Positions 17,122-25,934 of a DNA stretch of 64,000 nucleotides are shown here, in pieces. This stretch comes from an uncultured Lachnospiraceae bacterium. GTDB taxonomy: Bacteria; Bacillota; Clostridia; Lachnospirales; Lachnospiraceae. A model generated the notes under the pieces. That model was not told where the DNA came from and made no database searches. It saw only the letters and a program-made list of their open reading frames with translations. Position 1 is the first letter of the stretch; each line of letters begins with the position of its first letter. Location of the stretch: positions 1 to 64,000 of the forward strand of contig CAJUPT010000005.1 in NCBI GenBank assembly GCA_910588405.1. The letters run 5' to 3'. Made by a program: the position numbers and the translations under genes.

Positions 17122-17889
17122 ATGGTACATTTTGTAGGAGCAGGTTCAGGAGCCCCTGACCTGATTACGGTGAGAGGAAAGAAGCTGCTGGAGGAGGCCG
17201 ATGTGATTATCTACGCCGGTTCTCTGGTAAATCCCCAGCTTCTGGATTATAAGAAAGAAGGCTGCGCGGTATATGACAGCGCGAAAATGACATTGGAGGA
17301 AGTAATCGACGAGATGGTGAAAGCGGAGGAAGCCGGAAAGATGACGGTCCGCCTCCATACCGGAGACCCCTGCCTGTACGGGGCGATCCGGGAACAGATG
17401 GATATTCTGGATGAGAAGAACATTTCCTATGATGTCTGCCCCGGCGTCAGTTCCTTCAGCGGAGCGGCCAGCGCTTTGAATCTGGAATATACTCTGCCCA
17501 ACGTATCCCAGAGTGTGATTATCACCAGAATGGCGGGCCGGACGCCGGTGCCGGAGCGGGAGGAGATTGCTTCCTTTGCGGCTCACCATGCGACGATGGT
17601 AATATTCTTAAGTACCGGTATGCTGGAACAGCTGTCAGAGCGTCTGATGGAGGGCGGCTATGAGAATGACACGCCGGCGGCCATCGTGTACAAGGCCACC
17701 TGGCCTGATCAGAAAACCGTGGTGTGTACGGTGGAGACGCTGGCCCAATCCGCAAAGGACAATGATATTAAGAAGACGGCGTTAATTATCGTGGGGGATA
17801 TTGTGTCCCACAGCAATTATGACCGGTCGCTGCTGTATCATCCGGGATTTACCACGGAGTTCAGACAGGCGACCCAGGAGAGCATTTAG
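17122..17889 (+). CDS. cbiF: Cobalt-precorrin-4 C11-methyltransferase
   Basis: Methylates C11 before ring contraction is completed. VHFVGAGSGAPDLITVRGK at the N-terminus, YAGSLVNPQLL and HTGDPCLYGAIREQMDIL are CbiF/CobM signatures. The start was set at MVHFVGAG (255 aa) because it matches family starts and has AAGGAG upstream; the in-frame ATG 21 bp earlier overlaps that ribosome site. It lies 37 bp after cbiL. Confidence 0.94.
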   Translation: MVHFVGAGSGAPDLITVRGKKLLEEADVIIYAGSLVNPQLLDYKKEGCAVYDSAKMTLEEVIDEMVKAEEAGKMTVRLHTGDPCLYGAIREQMDILDEKNISYDVCPGVSSFSGAASALNLEYTLPNVSQSVIITRMAGRTPVPEREEIASFAAHHATMVIFLSTGMLEQLSERLMEGGYENDTPAAIVYKATWPDQKTVVCTVETLAQSAKDNDIKKTALIIVGDIVSHSNYDRSLLYHPGFTTEFRQATQESI

Positions 17890-17898
17890 GGAAAGAAA

Positions 17899-18963
17899 AT
17901 GAAACTGTCGCTGATTAGTTTTACCCGGCAGGGGGGTCTGCTCTGTCAGACCTTGTTTTACGGCCTTTTGCGCCAGGGGCATGATTGCGAGGGATTCTGC
18001 ATGCCGAAATATGCGGAAGAATGCGGGCTGTCTCCTCTTACGGAACCGCTGCGGGAATGGTGCGGCCGCCGGTTTTCCCAGGCAGACGCCCTGATTTTTG
18101 TGGGGGCCTGCGGCATTGCGGTCCGGGGCATCGCTCCTTTTGTGGAGGATAAGCGGAAGGACCCGGCGGTGGCTGTGGTGGATGAAAAAGCCGGTTTTGT
18201 CATTTCTCTGCTGTCCGGTCATATCGGCGGCGCCAATGAACTGACTTTGAAGATCGCCGAGCTGACGGGAGCGCAGCCGGTGGTAACTACCGCTACGGAT
18301 GTAAACGGTCTGTTCGCGGTGGATGTGTTTGCCAGACAGAACGGCATGGTTATTGAAAATATGGCTTATGCCAAAAAGGTTTCGGCGGCGCTGCTGGACG
18401 GGGAGCCGGCGGGGTTTGCTTCGGATTTCCCTGTGCAGGGGGAGATTCCGCCGGAGCTGGTGGGAAATGCGGGAACAGGAGCCGGAGAAAAGCAGCAGCC
18501 GGCGCTTGGTATCGCCGTAACCTTACATGAAACGACGTCTCCCTGGCCTTTTACCCTGCGGCTTTATCCCCGTATCGTCGTGCTGGGCATCGGCTGCCGC
18601 AAAGGTACGCTGGCGGAGCGTATCGAGGAAAAGGCTCTTGAGATACTGGAGCGGCACCGGATTCCGGTCTGCTGTGTCTGTCAGGCGGCCAGCATCGATT
18701 TAAAGAAGGAGGAGCCGGGCATTCTGGCATTCTGCCGGAAATACGGCATTCCTTACCAGACCTATTCCGGAGAGGAGCTGAAAGGGGTTCAGGGGAATTT
18801 TTCTCCTTCCGTCTTTGTGGCCTCCGTCACCGGCGTGGACAATGTGTGCGAACGGGCGGCGGTACTGGCGGCGGGACAGGGAACACTGATACAGAACAAA
18901 TATGCCGGGGACGGCGTGACCATTGCCCTGGCGGTGAAGAAATGGAGTGTGCGGTTTGAATAA
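17899..18963 (+). CDS. cbiG: Cobalt-precorrin-5A hydrolase
   Basis: Opens the delta-lactone of cobalt-precorrin-5A, releasing acetaldehyde. The N- and middle region has FVGACGIAVRGIAPF, AVVDEKAGFVISLLSGHIGGAN and the TTATDVNGLFAVD signature; the C-terminal CbiG domain begins VVLGIGCRKGT (about residue 235). 354 aa is standard. It starts 9 bp after cbiF and its 3' end overlaps cbiH. Confidence 0.93.
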   Translation: MKLSLISFTRQGGLLCQTLFYGLLRQGHDCEGFCMPKYAEECGLSPLTEPLREWCGRRFSQADALIFVGACGIAVRGIAPFVEDKRKDPAVAVVDEKAGFVISLLSGHIGGANELTLKIAELTGAQPVVTTATDVNGLFAVDVFARQNGMVIENMAYAKKVSAALLDGEPAGFASDFPVQGEIPPELVGNAGTGAGEKQQPALGIAVTLHETTSPWPFTLRLYPRIVVLGIGCRKGTLAERIEEKALEILERHRIPVCCVCQAASIDLKKEEPGILAFCRKYGIPYQTYSGEELKGVQGNFSPSVFVASVTGVDNVCERAAVLAAGQGTLIQNKYAGDGVTIALAVKKWSVRFE

Positions 18964-19687
18964 AATATATATTGTGGGCATCGGCCCCGGAGAATATGAG
19001 CAGATGACAATTAAGGCGGCCGAGGTGTTAAAGGGCTGCGATACCATTATCGGATATACGGTGTATGTCAATCTGGTAAAGGAGCATTTTGCGGATAAGG
19101 AATTTCTGACCACCCCTATGACAAAAGAGGTGGACCGCTGCGTACTGGCTTTTGAGGAGGCCATGAAGGGAAAGATCGTGGCCATGATCTGCAGCGGCGA
19201 CGCAGGCGTATACGGAATGACCGGGCTGATGTATGAGATCGGCGTACGCTACCCTGAGGTGGAGCTGGAAACCATTACCGGTGTGACGGCGGCCATCGGC
19301 GGCGCCGGGGTGCTGGGCGCGCCGCTGATTCACGACTTCGCGGTAATCAGCTTAAGCGACCTGCTGACGCCCTGGGAGAAGATTGAGAAGCGGCTTTTAA
19401 ATGCGGCGGAGGCGGATTTCTGTACGGTTCTCTATAATCCGTCCAGCAAAAAGCGGAAAGATTATTTACAGAAAGCCTGCGATCTGACCATGCAGTTTAA
19501 GTCCCCCGATACGGTATGCGGCATCGTGGCCAATATCGGACGGGAGGGGCAGGAGATGAAGGTTATGTCTTTAAAGGAGCTTCGGGATATTCAGGTGGAT
19601 ATGTTTACCACCGTGTTTATCGGTAATTCCCAGACAAAGGAGATTGGCGGAAAAATGGTGACACCCAGAGGATACCGGCATGAATAA
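18956..19687 (+). CDS. cbiH: Cobalt-precorrin-3 (precorrin-3B) C17-methyltransferase
   Basis: Methylates C17 and performs ring contraction in the anaerobic route. IYIVGIGPGEYEQMT opens the tetrapyrrole methylase fold, ICSGDAGVYGMTGLMYEI forms the substrate loop and CTVLYNPSSKKRKDYL is typical of CbiH/CobJ. The start is uncertain: a TTG (used here, 8 bp after GGAG and giving MNKIYIVG) or a GTG three codons earlier. Either way it overlaps the end of cbiG. About 243 aa. Confidence 0.92.
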   Translation: MNKIYIVGIGPGEYEQMTIKAAEVLKGCDTIIGYTVYVNLVKEHFADKEFLTTPMTKEVDRCVLAFEEAMKGKIVAMICSGDAGVYGMTGLMYEIGVRYPEVELETITGVTAAIGGAGVLGAPLIHDFAVISLSDLLTPWEKIEKRLLNAAEADFCTVLYNPSSKKRKDYLQKACDLTMQFKSPDTVCGIVANIGREGQEMKVMSLKELRDIQVDMFTTVFIGNSQTKEIGGKMVTPRGYRHE

Positions 19688-21746
19688 AGGGGAAACGCCC
19701 CGCTTTCTTATATTTGCCGGGACGGTGGAAGGACGGACCCTGGCCGGGGAGCTGGCTGCGGCAGGATGTCCGGTGACGGTGTCCGTGGCCACGGAGTACG
19801 GGGAAAAGCTTGTGGAGGAACAGCCGGGGCTGACTGTCCACAGGGGCAGGATGACGGCGGAGGAAATGGCGTCCTTTATGGAGGAGATGAAACAGAAAGC
19901 CGGTGACGGGGGCGGCGTGCCCTGCCAGGTGGTGGATGCCACCCATCCTTACGCCGCCGCCGTGTCGGAGAATATCCGGACGGCCTGCGAGGCGGTTCAT
20001 CTTCCCTGTCTGCGGCTTCTGCGGGAATCGGAGCAGGAGGCTGTGACGGAGGACTGTGTTTTCGTGGCTTCCGCCGCAGAAGCGGCAGACTATCTGAAAA
20101 ATACGGAAGGAAATGTGCTGCTGACCACCGGGAGCAAGGAACTGGCGGTGTTTACGGAGATTCCGGACTATCAGGCCAGGCTGTTTCCCAGGGTGCTGTC
20201 CACGGCAGAGTCGGTACTGTCCTGTACGAAGCTGGGTTTTGAAGGAAAAAATCTGATCTGTATGCAGGGACCCTTCAGCGAAGAGCTGAATACGGCGATG
20301 CTGAAACAGATTCATGCGTCCTGGATGGTGACAAAGGAGACCGGAAAAAGCGGCGGCTTTGGGGAGAAGCTGTCCGCCGCCAGAAAAGCCGGCGTGAAGG
20401 TGATTGTGATTGGGCGGCCTGTGAAGGAAGAAGGATACGGGCCCCGGGAGATCAGGGAAATATTGGAGGAACGGTATTCGCTGAAGCTGGGCGGGCAGGC
20501 AGGAAGTGTCAGAGCCGGAAAAACCCAGATTACCCTGGCGGGAATCGGCATGGGCGCATACCGGAACATGACTGTGGAAGTGGTAGAAGCCTGCCGGGAA
20601 GCGGATGCCATACTGGGCGCTTCCCGTATGGTGGAATTTGCCCGCACCCTGGGAAAGCCGGTTCACTGCGCTTATAAGGACGATGAACTGAAAGCTTATA
20701 TAGACGCCCATCCCGAATACCGGAAGGTGGTCATTCTGCTGTCCGGCGATATCGGCTTTTACAGCGGGGCAAAAAAACTGCGTCAGCGTCTGGCAGAAGC
20801 GGACTATCCGGTACGGATGCTGTCCGGCATTTCTTCGGTGGTCTATTTTTGCGGGAAGCTGGGCACCTCCTGGGAGGACGTGAAGCTGTTAAGTCTTCAC
20901 GGAAAAGAGGAAAATATCGTCGGCGCCGTGGCGGGAAATCATAAAGTGTTTGCCCTGATCGGCGGAAAAGACGGCGTCAACCGGCTGTGCCGCCAGTTTA
21001 TGGAATATAACCTGTCGGGCATAAAGCTGCATGTGGGAGAGCGGCTTTCCTACCCGGAGGAGCGGATTACTTCGGGGATGCCGGAGCAGCTGGAAGGGAT
21101 GATTTTTGACGGCCTTTGTGTGGTACTGGCGGAGAATCCCGATGCCGGAGAGCTGCCTGTCACCCACGGTCTGCCGGATGAACTTTTTCTGCGGGATAAG
21201 GTGCCGATGACCAAGAGCGAGGTCAGAAGCATTTCCCTGTCCAAGCTGCAGCTGCGGCCGGATTCCGTGGTTTATGACGTGGGGGCCGGAACCGGCTCTG
21301 TCTCCATAGAGATGGCCCTGCAGGCGGCGGAGGGCATGGTATATGCCATCGAGAAAAACCAGACGGCCGTAGAGCTGATTGAGAAAAATAAGCGGGTGTT
21401 CCGGACGGCCAACATTCAGGTGACCGAAGGGCTGGCTCCGGAAGCCATGGAGGACCTTCCCGTCCCCACCCATGCCTTTATCGGCGGTTCCTCCGGCAAT
21501 CTGCGGGAGATTATGGAATGCCTGCTTCGGAAAAATCCGGAATGCCGGATCGTGATTAATACGATTGCGCTGGAATCCATTGCCGAGACGCTGGACTGCG
21601 TAAAATCTCTTCCGGTGACGGATGTGGATATCGCCGGGGTCAGCGTGGCGAAATCAAAGACACTGGGCCGGTATCATATGATGATGGGGCAGAATCCGGT
21701 TTATATCATTGCCTGTAAAGGAGGAACGGCCGATGAATATGCCTAG
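19680..21746 (+). CDS. cbiJET: CbiJ-CbiE-CbiT triple fusion: precorrin-6A reductase and precorrin-6B methyltransferase/decarboxylase
   Basis: A 688-aa chain covering three consecutive steps. Residues about 1-265 are CbiJ/CobK, the NADH-dependent cobalt-precorrin-6A reductase (FAGTVEGRTLAGELAA, VVDATHPYAAAVSENI). Residues about 280-480 are CbiE, a C5-methyltransferase of the tetrapyrrole fold (TLAGIGMGAYRNMT, ILLSGDIGFYSGAKKL). Residues about 490-685 are CbiT, the C15-methyltransferase/decarboxylase (MTKSEVRSISLSKLQL, the SAM site VYDVGAGTGSVSIEMAL, FIGGSSGNLREI). CbiET fusions are common (CobL); the added reductase is rarer. The start overlaps cbiH by 8 bp and the stop overlaps cbiA. Confidence 0.93.
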   Translation: MNKGETPRFLIFAGTVEGRTLAGELAAAGCPVTVSVATEYGEKLVEEQPGLTVHRGRMTAEEMASFMEEMKQKAGDGGGVPCQVVDATHPYAAAVSENIRTACEAVHLPCLRLLRESEQEAVTEDCVFVASAAEAADYLKNTEGNVLLTTGSKELAVFTEIPDYQARLFPRVLSTAESVLSCTKLGFEGKNLICMQGPFSEELNTAMLKQIHASWMVTKETGKSGGFGEKLSAARKAGVKVIVIGRPVKEEGYGPREIREILEERYSLKLGGQAGSVRAGKTQITLAGIGMGAYRNMTVEVVEACREADAILGASRMVEFARTLGKPVHCAYKDDELKAYIDAHPEYRKVVILLSGDIGFYSGAKKLRQRLAEADYPVRMLSGISSVVYFCGKLGTSWEDVKLLSLHGKEENIVGAVAGNHKVFALIGGKDGVNRLCRQFMEYNLSGIKLHVGERLSYPEERITSGMPEQLEGMIFDGLCVVLAENPDAGELPVTHGLPDELFLRDKVPMTKSEVRSISLSKLQLRPDSVVYDVGAGTGSVSIEMALQAAEGMVYAIEKNQTAVELIEKNKRVFRTANIQVTEGLAPEAMEDLPVPTHAFIGGSSGNLREIMECLLRKNPECRIVINTIALESIAETLDCVKSLPVTDVDIAGVSVAKSKTLGRYHMMMGQNPVYIIACKGGTADEYA

Positions 21747-23133
21747 AATCCTTCTGGGCGCCGCCGCCAGCGGAAGCGGAAAAACCATGATTACCTGCGG
21801 CATTCTCCAGGCGCTGGTGAACAGAGGGCTTAAGGTGTCCTCTTTTAAATGCGGGCCCGACTATATCGACCCCATGTTTCATACCAAGGTAATCGGGACC
21901 CGTTCAAGGAATCTGGATACGTTTTTCACCGGGGAAAATCTGACCAATTACCTGTTGGCGAAAAACGCTGCCGGCACGGATATCTCCGTGATGGAGGGCG
22001 TTATGGGCTATTATGACGGCCTGGGCGGCATTTCTACCGAGGCCAGCGCCTACGACCTGGCCAGAGTGACCCGGACCCCTGCCGTTCTGATTGTCAATAC
22101 CAAAGGGATGAGCCTGTCGGTGCTGGCCCAGATTAAAGGGTTTTTGGAATATCGGGAAAACAGTCAGATTCAGGGCGTGATTCTGAATCAGATGTCCCCG
22201 ATGATTTATCAGGAGGTCCGTCAGTTAATTGAAGAACAGCTGCCGGTGAAGGTGTACGGCTATGTGCCGGTGATCAGGGATTTTGTGCTGGAAAGCCGGC
22301 ATCTGGGGCTGGTAATGCCGGAGGAAGTGGAAGGCTTGAGCCGGAAGGTGAAGGGTCTGGCGGCAGTGATGGAAGAGTCGCTTGATATGGACGGGCTGAT
22401 CCGGCTGGCACAGACAGCGCCGGGGCCGGTGTATGAGAAACCTGAGATTCCGAGCATGTTTGACACTGCACAGGATTCCTGTCAGAAACCGGCGGTGACG
22501 ATTGCCGTGGCCAGAGACAGCGCTTTTTGCTTTTATTATCAGGACAATCTGGATCTGCTTGCAAAGATGGGGGCGGAGCTTGTGGAGTTTTCCCCCATAA
22601 AGGACAGTCATCTGCCGGAACATGCGGACGGCCTGCTTCTGGGCGGCGGCTATCCGGAATTGTTTGCCAAGGAACTGAGTGAAAATACTTCCATGCTGGA
22701 AAGCATCCGGCAGGCTGTCGGCCGGGGAATGCCCCTGATGGCGGAGTGCGGCGGTTTTATGTACCTGCATAACCGGATGGAGGGAATGGACGGCGTCAGC
22801 TATTCCCTAGCAGGGGTAATCGACGGCGAGGCGTACCGGACGGAGAAGCTGGGACGGTTCGGATATATAGAATTGACGGCCAATGAAGATCAGATGGCGG
22901 CAGCGGCGGGAGAGACGGTGCGGGGACATGAATTTCACTATTTTGACAGCACCAGCTGCGGCGGCAGCTTCCTGGCCAGGAAACCGCTGCGGAAACGAAG
23001 CTGGAACTGTATTCATGGAACGGATACGATGGCGGCGGGATTTCCCCATCTGCATTATTATTCGAATATGAAGGTGCCTTTTGGATTTATATGCAGGTGT
23101 GAGGAATATCGGAATATTAAAGGAAATATGTAA
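21733..23133 (+). CDS. cbiA: Cobyrinate a,c-diamide synthase
   Basis: Amidates the a and c side chains of cobyrinic acid with ATP and glutamine. The P-loop-like ILLGAAASGSGKTMITCG opens the dethiobiotin-synthetase-like domain, with FKCGPDYIDPMFH next. The C-terminal glutamine amidotransferase domain carries the nucleophile Cys in MAECGGFMYLH and a His in FPHLHYYSN. The start was set at MNMPRIL (466 aa) after AAGGAGG; it overlaps the fusion gene by 14 bp. Confidence 0.94.
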   Translation: MNMPRILLGAAASGSGKTMITCGILQALVNRGLKVSSFKCGPDYIDPMFHTKVIGTRSRNLDTFFTGENLTNYLLAKNAAGTDISVMEGVMGYYDGLGGISTEASAYDLARVTRTPAVLIVNTKGMSLSVLAQIKGFLEYRENSQIQGVILNQMSPMIYQEVRQLIEEQLPVKVYGYVPVIRDFVLESRHLGLVMPEEVEGLSRKVKGLAAVMEESLDMDGLIRLAQTAPGPVYEKPEIPSMFDTAQDSCQKPAVTIAVARDSAFCFYYQDNLDLLAKMGAELVEFSPIKDSHLPEHADGLLLGGGYPELFAKELSENTSMLESIRQAVGRGMPLMAECGGFMYLHNRMEGMDGVSYSLAGVIDGEAYRTEKLGRFGYIELTANEDQMAAAAGETVRGHEFHYFDSTSCGGSFLARKPLRKRSWNCIHGTDTMAAGFPHLHYYSNMKVPFGFICRCEEYRNIKGNM

Positions 23134-23163
23134 AATATTCGTGTCAGGAAAGAGGAATATACG

Positions 23164-24219
23164 ATGAATTTGAAACGGGCTCTGGAAGCGATAAAACCAT
23201 TGGATCAAGCGGCGATTGCCCGCTGTAAGGAACGGTGGGACAGCATCGGCAAGCCCCTGTACAGCCTGGGCAAGCTGGAGACGGAGACGGCCCGGATTGC
23301 GGGGATGTTCGGCACCAGCGACGTGAGGCTGGATAAAAAAGCGCTGGTGATTATGTGCGCCGACCACGGCGTCCTTGAGGAAGGGGTCAGCCAGTCACCG
23401 GTGGAGGTGACGGCCATTGTAGCGGAAAATTTTATGACCATGGAGGCCAGCGCCAGCATTATGGCTCGGCGTGCCGGCGTGGATGTATTTCCTGTGGATA
23501 TCGGCGTAGCTCAGGACACGAAAATCATTAACCGGAAAATCGCCTACGGTACGAAAAACATGGCTAAGGGCTGCGCCATGACCAGGGAGCAGGCCGTAAA
23601 AGGCATCGAAGTCGGCATCCGGATGGTGGAGGAGCTGAAACAAAAGGGCTACCAAATCGTCTGTACCGGTGAGATGGGTGTGGGAAATACCACGGCTACC
23701 AGCGCCATGGCCGCGGTGATGCTGGGCGCATCCGTGGAAACGGTGACCGGCAGAGGTTCCGGTCTGACGGATCAGGGGCTGGAAAAAAAGATTCAGGTAA
23801 TTAAAAAGGTGCTGGATTTCCACAGCGGCAGTATGGACAGGGAAGACCCCATCGACATTTTAAGCCATGTGGGCGGATACGAGATCGCCGGAATGGCCGG
23901 ACTGTATATCGGCGGAGCGGCCTGCGGCCTGCCTGTTGTGGCGGACGGCGTGATTTCGGCGGTGGCGGCGCTGACCGCAGTGCGGATCGACCCGAGGGTG
24001 CGGGATTATATTATGCCCTCCCACGTGTCCAAGGAGCCGGCCGGGCAAATGCTGCTGGATGCCCTTGATATGACGCCGTTCCTTACCTGCGGCATGCATC
24101 TGGGCGAGGGCAGCGGCGGTCTGATGCTGATGCCCCTGTTTGATATGGCGCTGGCGGTGTATAACAGTATGGGGACTTTTGAGGATATTAATATTGATGC
24201 CTATGAGCCGTATCAGTAG
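23164..24219 (+). CDS. cobT: Nicotinate-nucleotide:dimethylbenzimidazole phosphoribosyltransferase
   Basis: Activates the lower-ligand base by transferring phosphoribosyl from nicotinate mononucleotide, giving alpha-ribazole phosphate. CTGEMGVGNTTATSAMAAV, the ADHGVLEEGVSQSP region and the late LGEGSGGLMLMPLFDMAL are CobT signatures. 351 aa is normal. It is the last gene of operon I. Its final 97 bp (24123-24219) recur at 27375-27471, implying recombination at this end. Operon I has no bluB-like gene, so the base may be another purine or benzimidazole. Confidence 0.94.
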   Translation: MNLKRALEAIKPLDQAAIARCKERWDSIGKPLYSLGKLETETARIAGMFGTSDVRLDKKALVIMCADHGVLEEGVSQSPVEVTAIVAENFMTMEASASIMARRAGVDVFPVDIGVAQDTKIINRKIAYGTKNMAKGCAMTREQAVKGIEVGIRMVEELKQKGYQIVCTGEMGVGNTTATSAMAAVMLGASVETVTGRGSGLTDQGLEKKIQVIKKVLDFHSGSMDREDPIDILSHVGGYEIAGMAGLYIGGAACGLPVVADGVISAVAALTAVRIDPRVRDYIMPSHVSKEPAGQMLLDALDMTPFLTCGMHLGEGSGGLMLMPLFDMALAVYNSMGTFEDINIDAYEPYQ

Positions 24220-24351
24220 GGGTGCGGCAATGTATAGCCCGGGAACTGAATAAACCGGGGTTTGATATGATGCCTTCAAAGTAGATTTTATTTGCCTGTC
24301 TGCTTCAGAGGTATCATATCATATTCATATTTTATGTGGGAAAATGGCGCC

Positions 24352-24391
24352 AACGCCCCTAATCCCCTCGAAATTGAGGGGCAGGGGCGTT
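24352..24391. terminator. Terminator-like hairpin between cobT and UroD-5
   Basis: AACGCCCCT pairs with AGGGGCGTT and the stem continues through CCCCTC/GAGGGG with a small bulge. Convergent genes on both sides fit a bidirectional terminator. The rest of 24220-24423 holds no gene. Confidence 0.7.
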
Positions 24392-24423
24392 AATATGCCA
24401 CACCTTTTCGAAAACTTTAAATC

Positions 24424-25464
24424 CTACTTTCCTCCCCCCAACAGCTGAAACCCATATTCAATCGCTGTCTTCGCAATCGCTCCCATGATCTGTCCCTGAA
24501 CCTGGGGGTCGGTGGAATTGGCGTAGCGGAAACCAAAGAAGCAGTAGGCTTTATGGTATTTGCCGTAGGTGTCCAGGCAGCGGCGGATTTCTTCGTCTAC
24601 CACTTCCTGGGCAGTTTCTGCTCTGCCTGCCGGGCTGGTGGTATCATAGCCGCCGATAAAGCCGAAGCGGTCGCCGTAGGTTTCGATGAGACGACAGATA
24701 TCGTTTATCGGCTGGACAGAAGTCCATGCTGCCCATCCGCAGTCAATCATATCTTCCACAATGTCCTCCGCATGGCCGCAGCAGTGGTAAAGCGGTGTAA
24801 TTCCCCGTTTCAGGCATTCCTGGGCGAAGCGTTTGTGGTGAGGCTTGATCAGGGTATGGTAGGCGGCAGGTGACATAAACAGCGCCCGCTCCGTAGCCAC
24901 GTCGTCATAATAAGTGACGGTATCCGGATGGTATGCATCGATAATGAAGTCCAGTGCAGCCACTTTGTAGTCGGTCAGTGCCTCAAAAAACGCATTCACT
25001 TCCTCCGGGTCTTCCGCCATGGCGATCAATGCGCCTTCAAAGCCCATCAAAGCGGCCAGCCGTTCAAATACACCGTTCCCGAATCCAAAGTCAACCACCT
25101 CGTGTTCCCTGTCCGGTTCACCCAGCATTTTACATTCCATTTCATAATCGGCTTTCCAGTCATATTCCGCCGGACTGGGAATTTTAATTTTTTCCCGCCA
25201 CTCCGTAATGTCTTCAAGAAGAATGCATTTGCAGTCAGGAATGGCCGCGCCGCCGCCGCTGGCCGGATATTCCCACTTCAGGCCGAAGCCGTCTAAGCAG
25301 CTGCCGAACTGCTCCCCTTTTTCGATGGCGGGGCCGTTGATTGCTCCGAAGCCCAGGATTTTATTTCCCGTAAAGGAATTGGGGATAAAGGTGGTGGGTT
25401 TGTGGTTCAGGAAATTCAGATAATTTGCCTTGAAATCGAAAGTGGGTTTGTCATTTTGAGCCAT
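24424..25464 (-). CDS. UroD/MtaA-family methyltransferase (UroD-5)
   Basis: A 346-aa uroporphyrinogen decarboxylase-superfamily protein with zinc motif LYHCCGHAEDIVEDM and acidic motif TYYDDVATERALFMSP. The late FGFRYANSTDPQVQGQIM and QPINDICRLIETYGDRFGF segments match the methyltransferase branch and not HemE. The start at MAQNDKPTF was chosen because AGGAGG lies upstream; an earlier ATG gives an unlikely basic leader. It is alone and divergent from the PucR regulator, which probably controls it. No corrinoid protein is adjacent. Confidence 0.8.
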   Translation of the reverse strand: MAQNDKPTFDFKANYLNFLNHKPTTFIPNSFTGNKILGFGAINGPAIEKGEQFGSCLDGFGLKWEYPASGGGAAIPDCKCILLEDITEWREKIKIPSPAEYDWKADYEMECKMLGEPDREHEVVDFGFGNGVFERLAALMGFEGALIAMAEDPEEVNAFFEALTDYKVAALDFIIDAYHPDTVTYYDDVATERALFMSPAAYHTLIKPHHKRFAQECLKRGITPLYHCCGHAEDIVEDMIDCGWAAWTSVQPINDICRLIETYGDRFGFIGGYDTTSPAGRAETAQEVVDEEIRRCLDTYGKYHKAYCFFGFRYANSTDPQVQGQIMGAIAKTAIEYGFQLLGGGK

Positions 25465-25529
25465 AATAAAAATCCTCCTGCAATTATTTGTATGATTGTC
25501 CGTTTTGCTTCCCGGTTTTAAAATGCGCA

Positions 25530-25559
25530 TTGAAACCATTGATAAATTCGTGTTATAAT
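25530..25559 (+). promoter_or_regulatory. Promoter candidate for the PucR-1 gene
   Basis: TTGAAA and TATAAT with an 18-bp spacer, in the space divergent from UroD-5. The transcript would have a long leader of about 370 nt containing the repeat and hairpins below. Confidence 0.5.
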
Positions 25560-25706
25560 GAAAGTATTGATATTATAAACGGACAGAGAGGCTGGTGTCT
25601 ATGTCTGTGAAATACGATTTATATGTGGGAAGGTGAGATTCAGTTGTCTGTTTTGGACAATATATATCCCGATAGAGTGAAGGCATGGTGGTGTCAAATG
25701 AATTAT

Positions 25707-25905
25707 GAAAAACAGCAACGGACCGGACAAGCCCCTAGAAAATAGTAAGCGGCTAAAGAACAGCCGCTAACTATTTGCCATGCATCGCACGTAAGGGTCT
25801 AAAGAACAGACCCTAAGTGCTCATAGCGAGGGAGGATTTACTGACGCATCTGCGGCAGGAAATTCTCCCAGATTCAAGGGGCTTGGAAGGGGAGTTGCGG
25901 AACTG
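25707..25905 (+). repeat. 105-bp repeat family copy carrying a two-hairpin insert
   Basis: The flanks (AAAACAGCAACGGACCGGAC at the left; GGAGGATTTACTGACGCAT to GAGTTGCGGAACTG at the right) match the unit repeated in tandem at 42721-42944. The unit is split at about 25736-25830 by an insert with two hairpins. Their stems differ, but both enclose CTAAAGAACAG (loops at 25755-25761 and 25801-25807). It sits 30 bp upstream of the PucR-1 start. Coding role doubtful; structured mobile repeat or leader RNA possible. Confidence 0.65.
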
Positions 25906-25934
25906 AATTAGAAGGGATTTGGGAGGAGGAGAAA

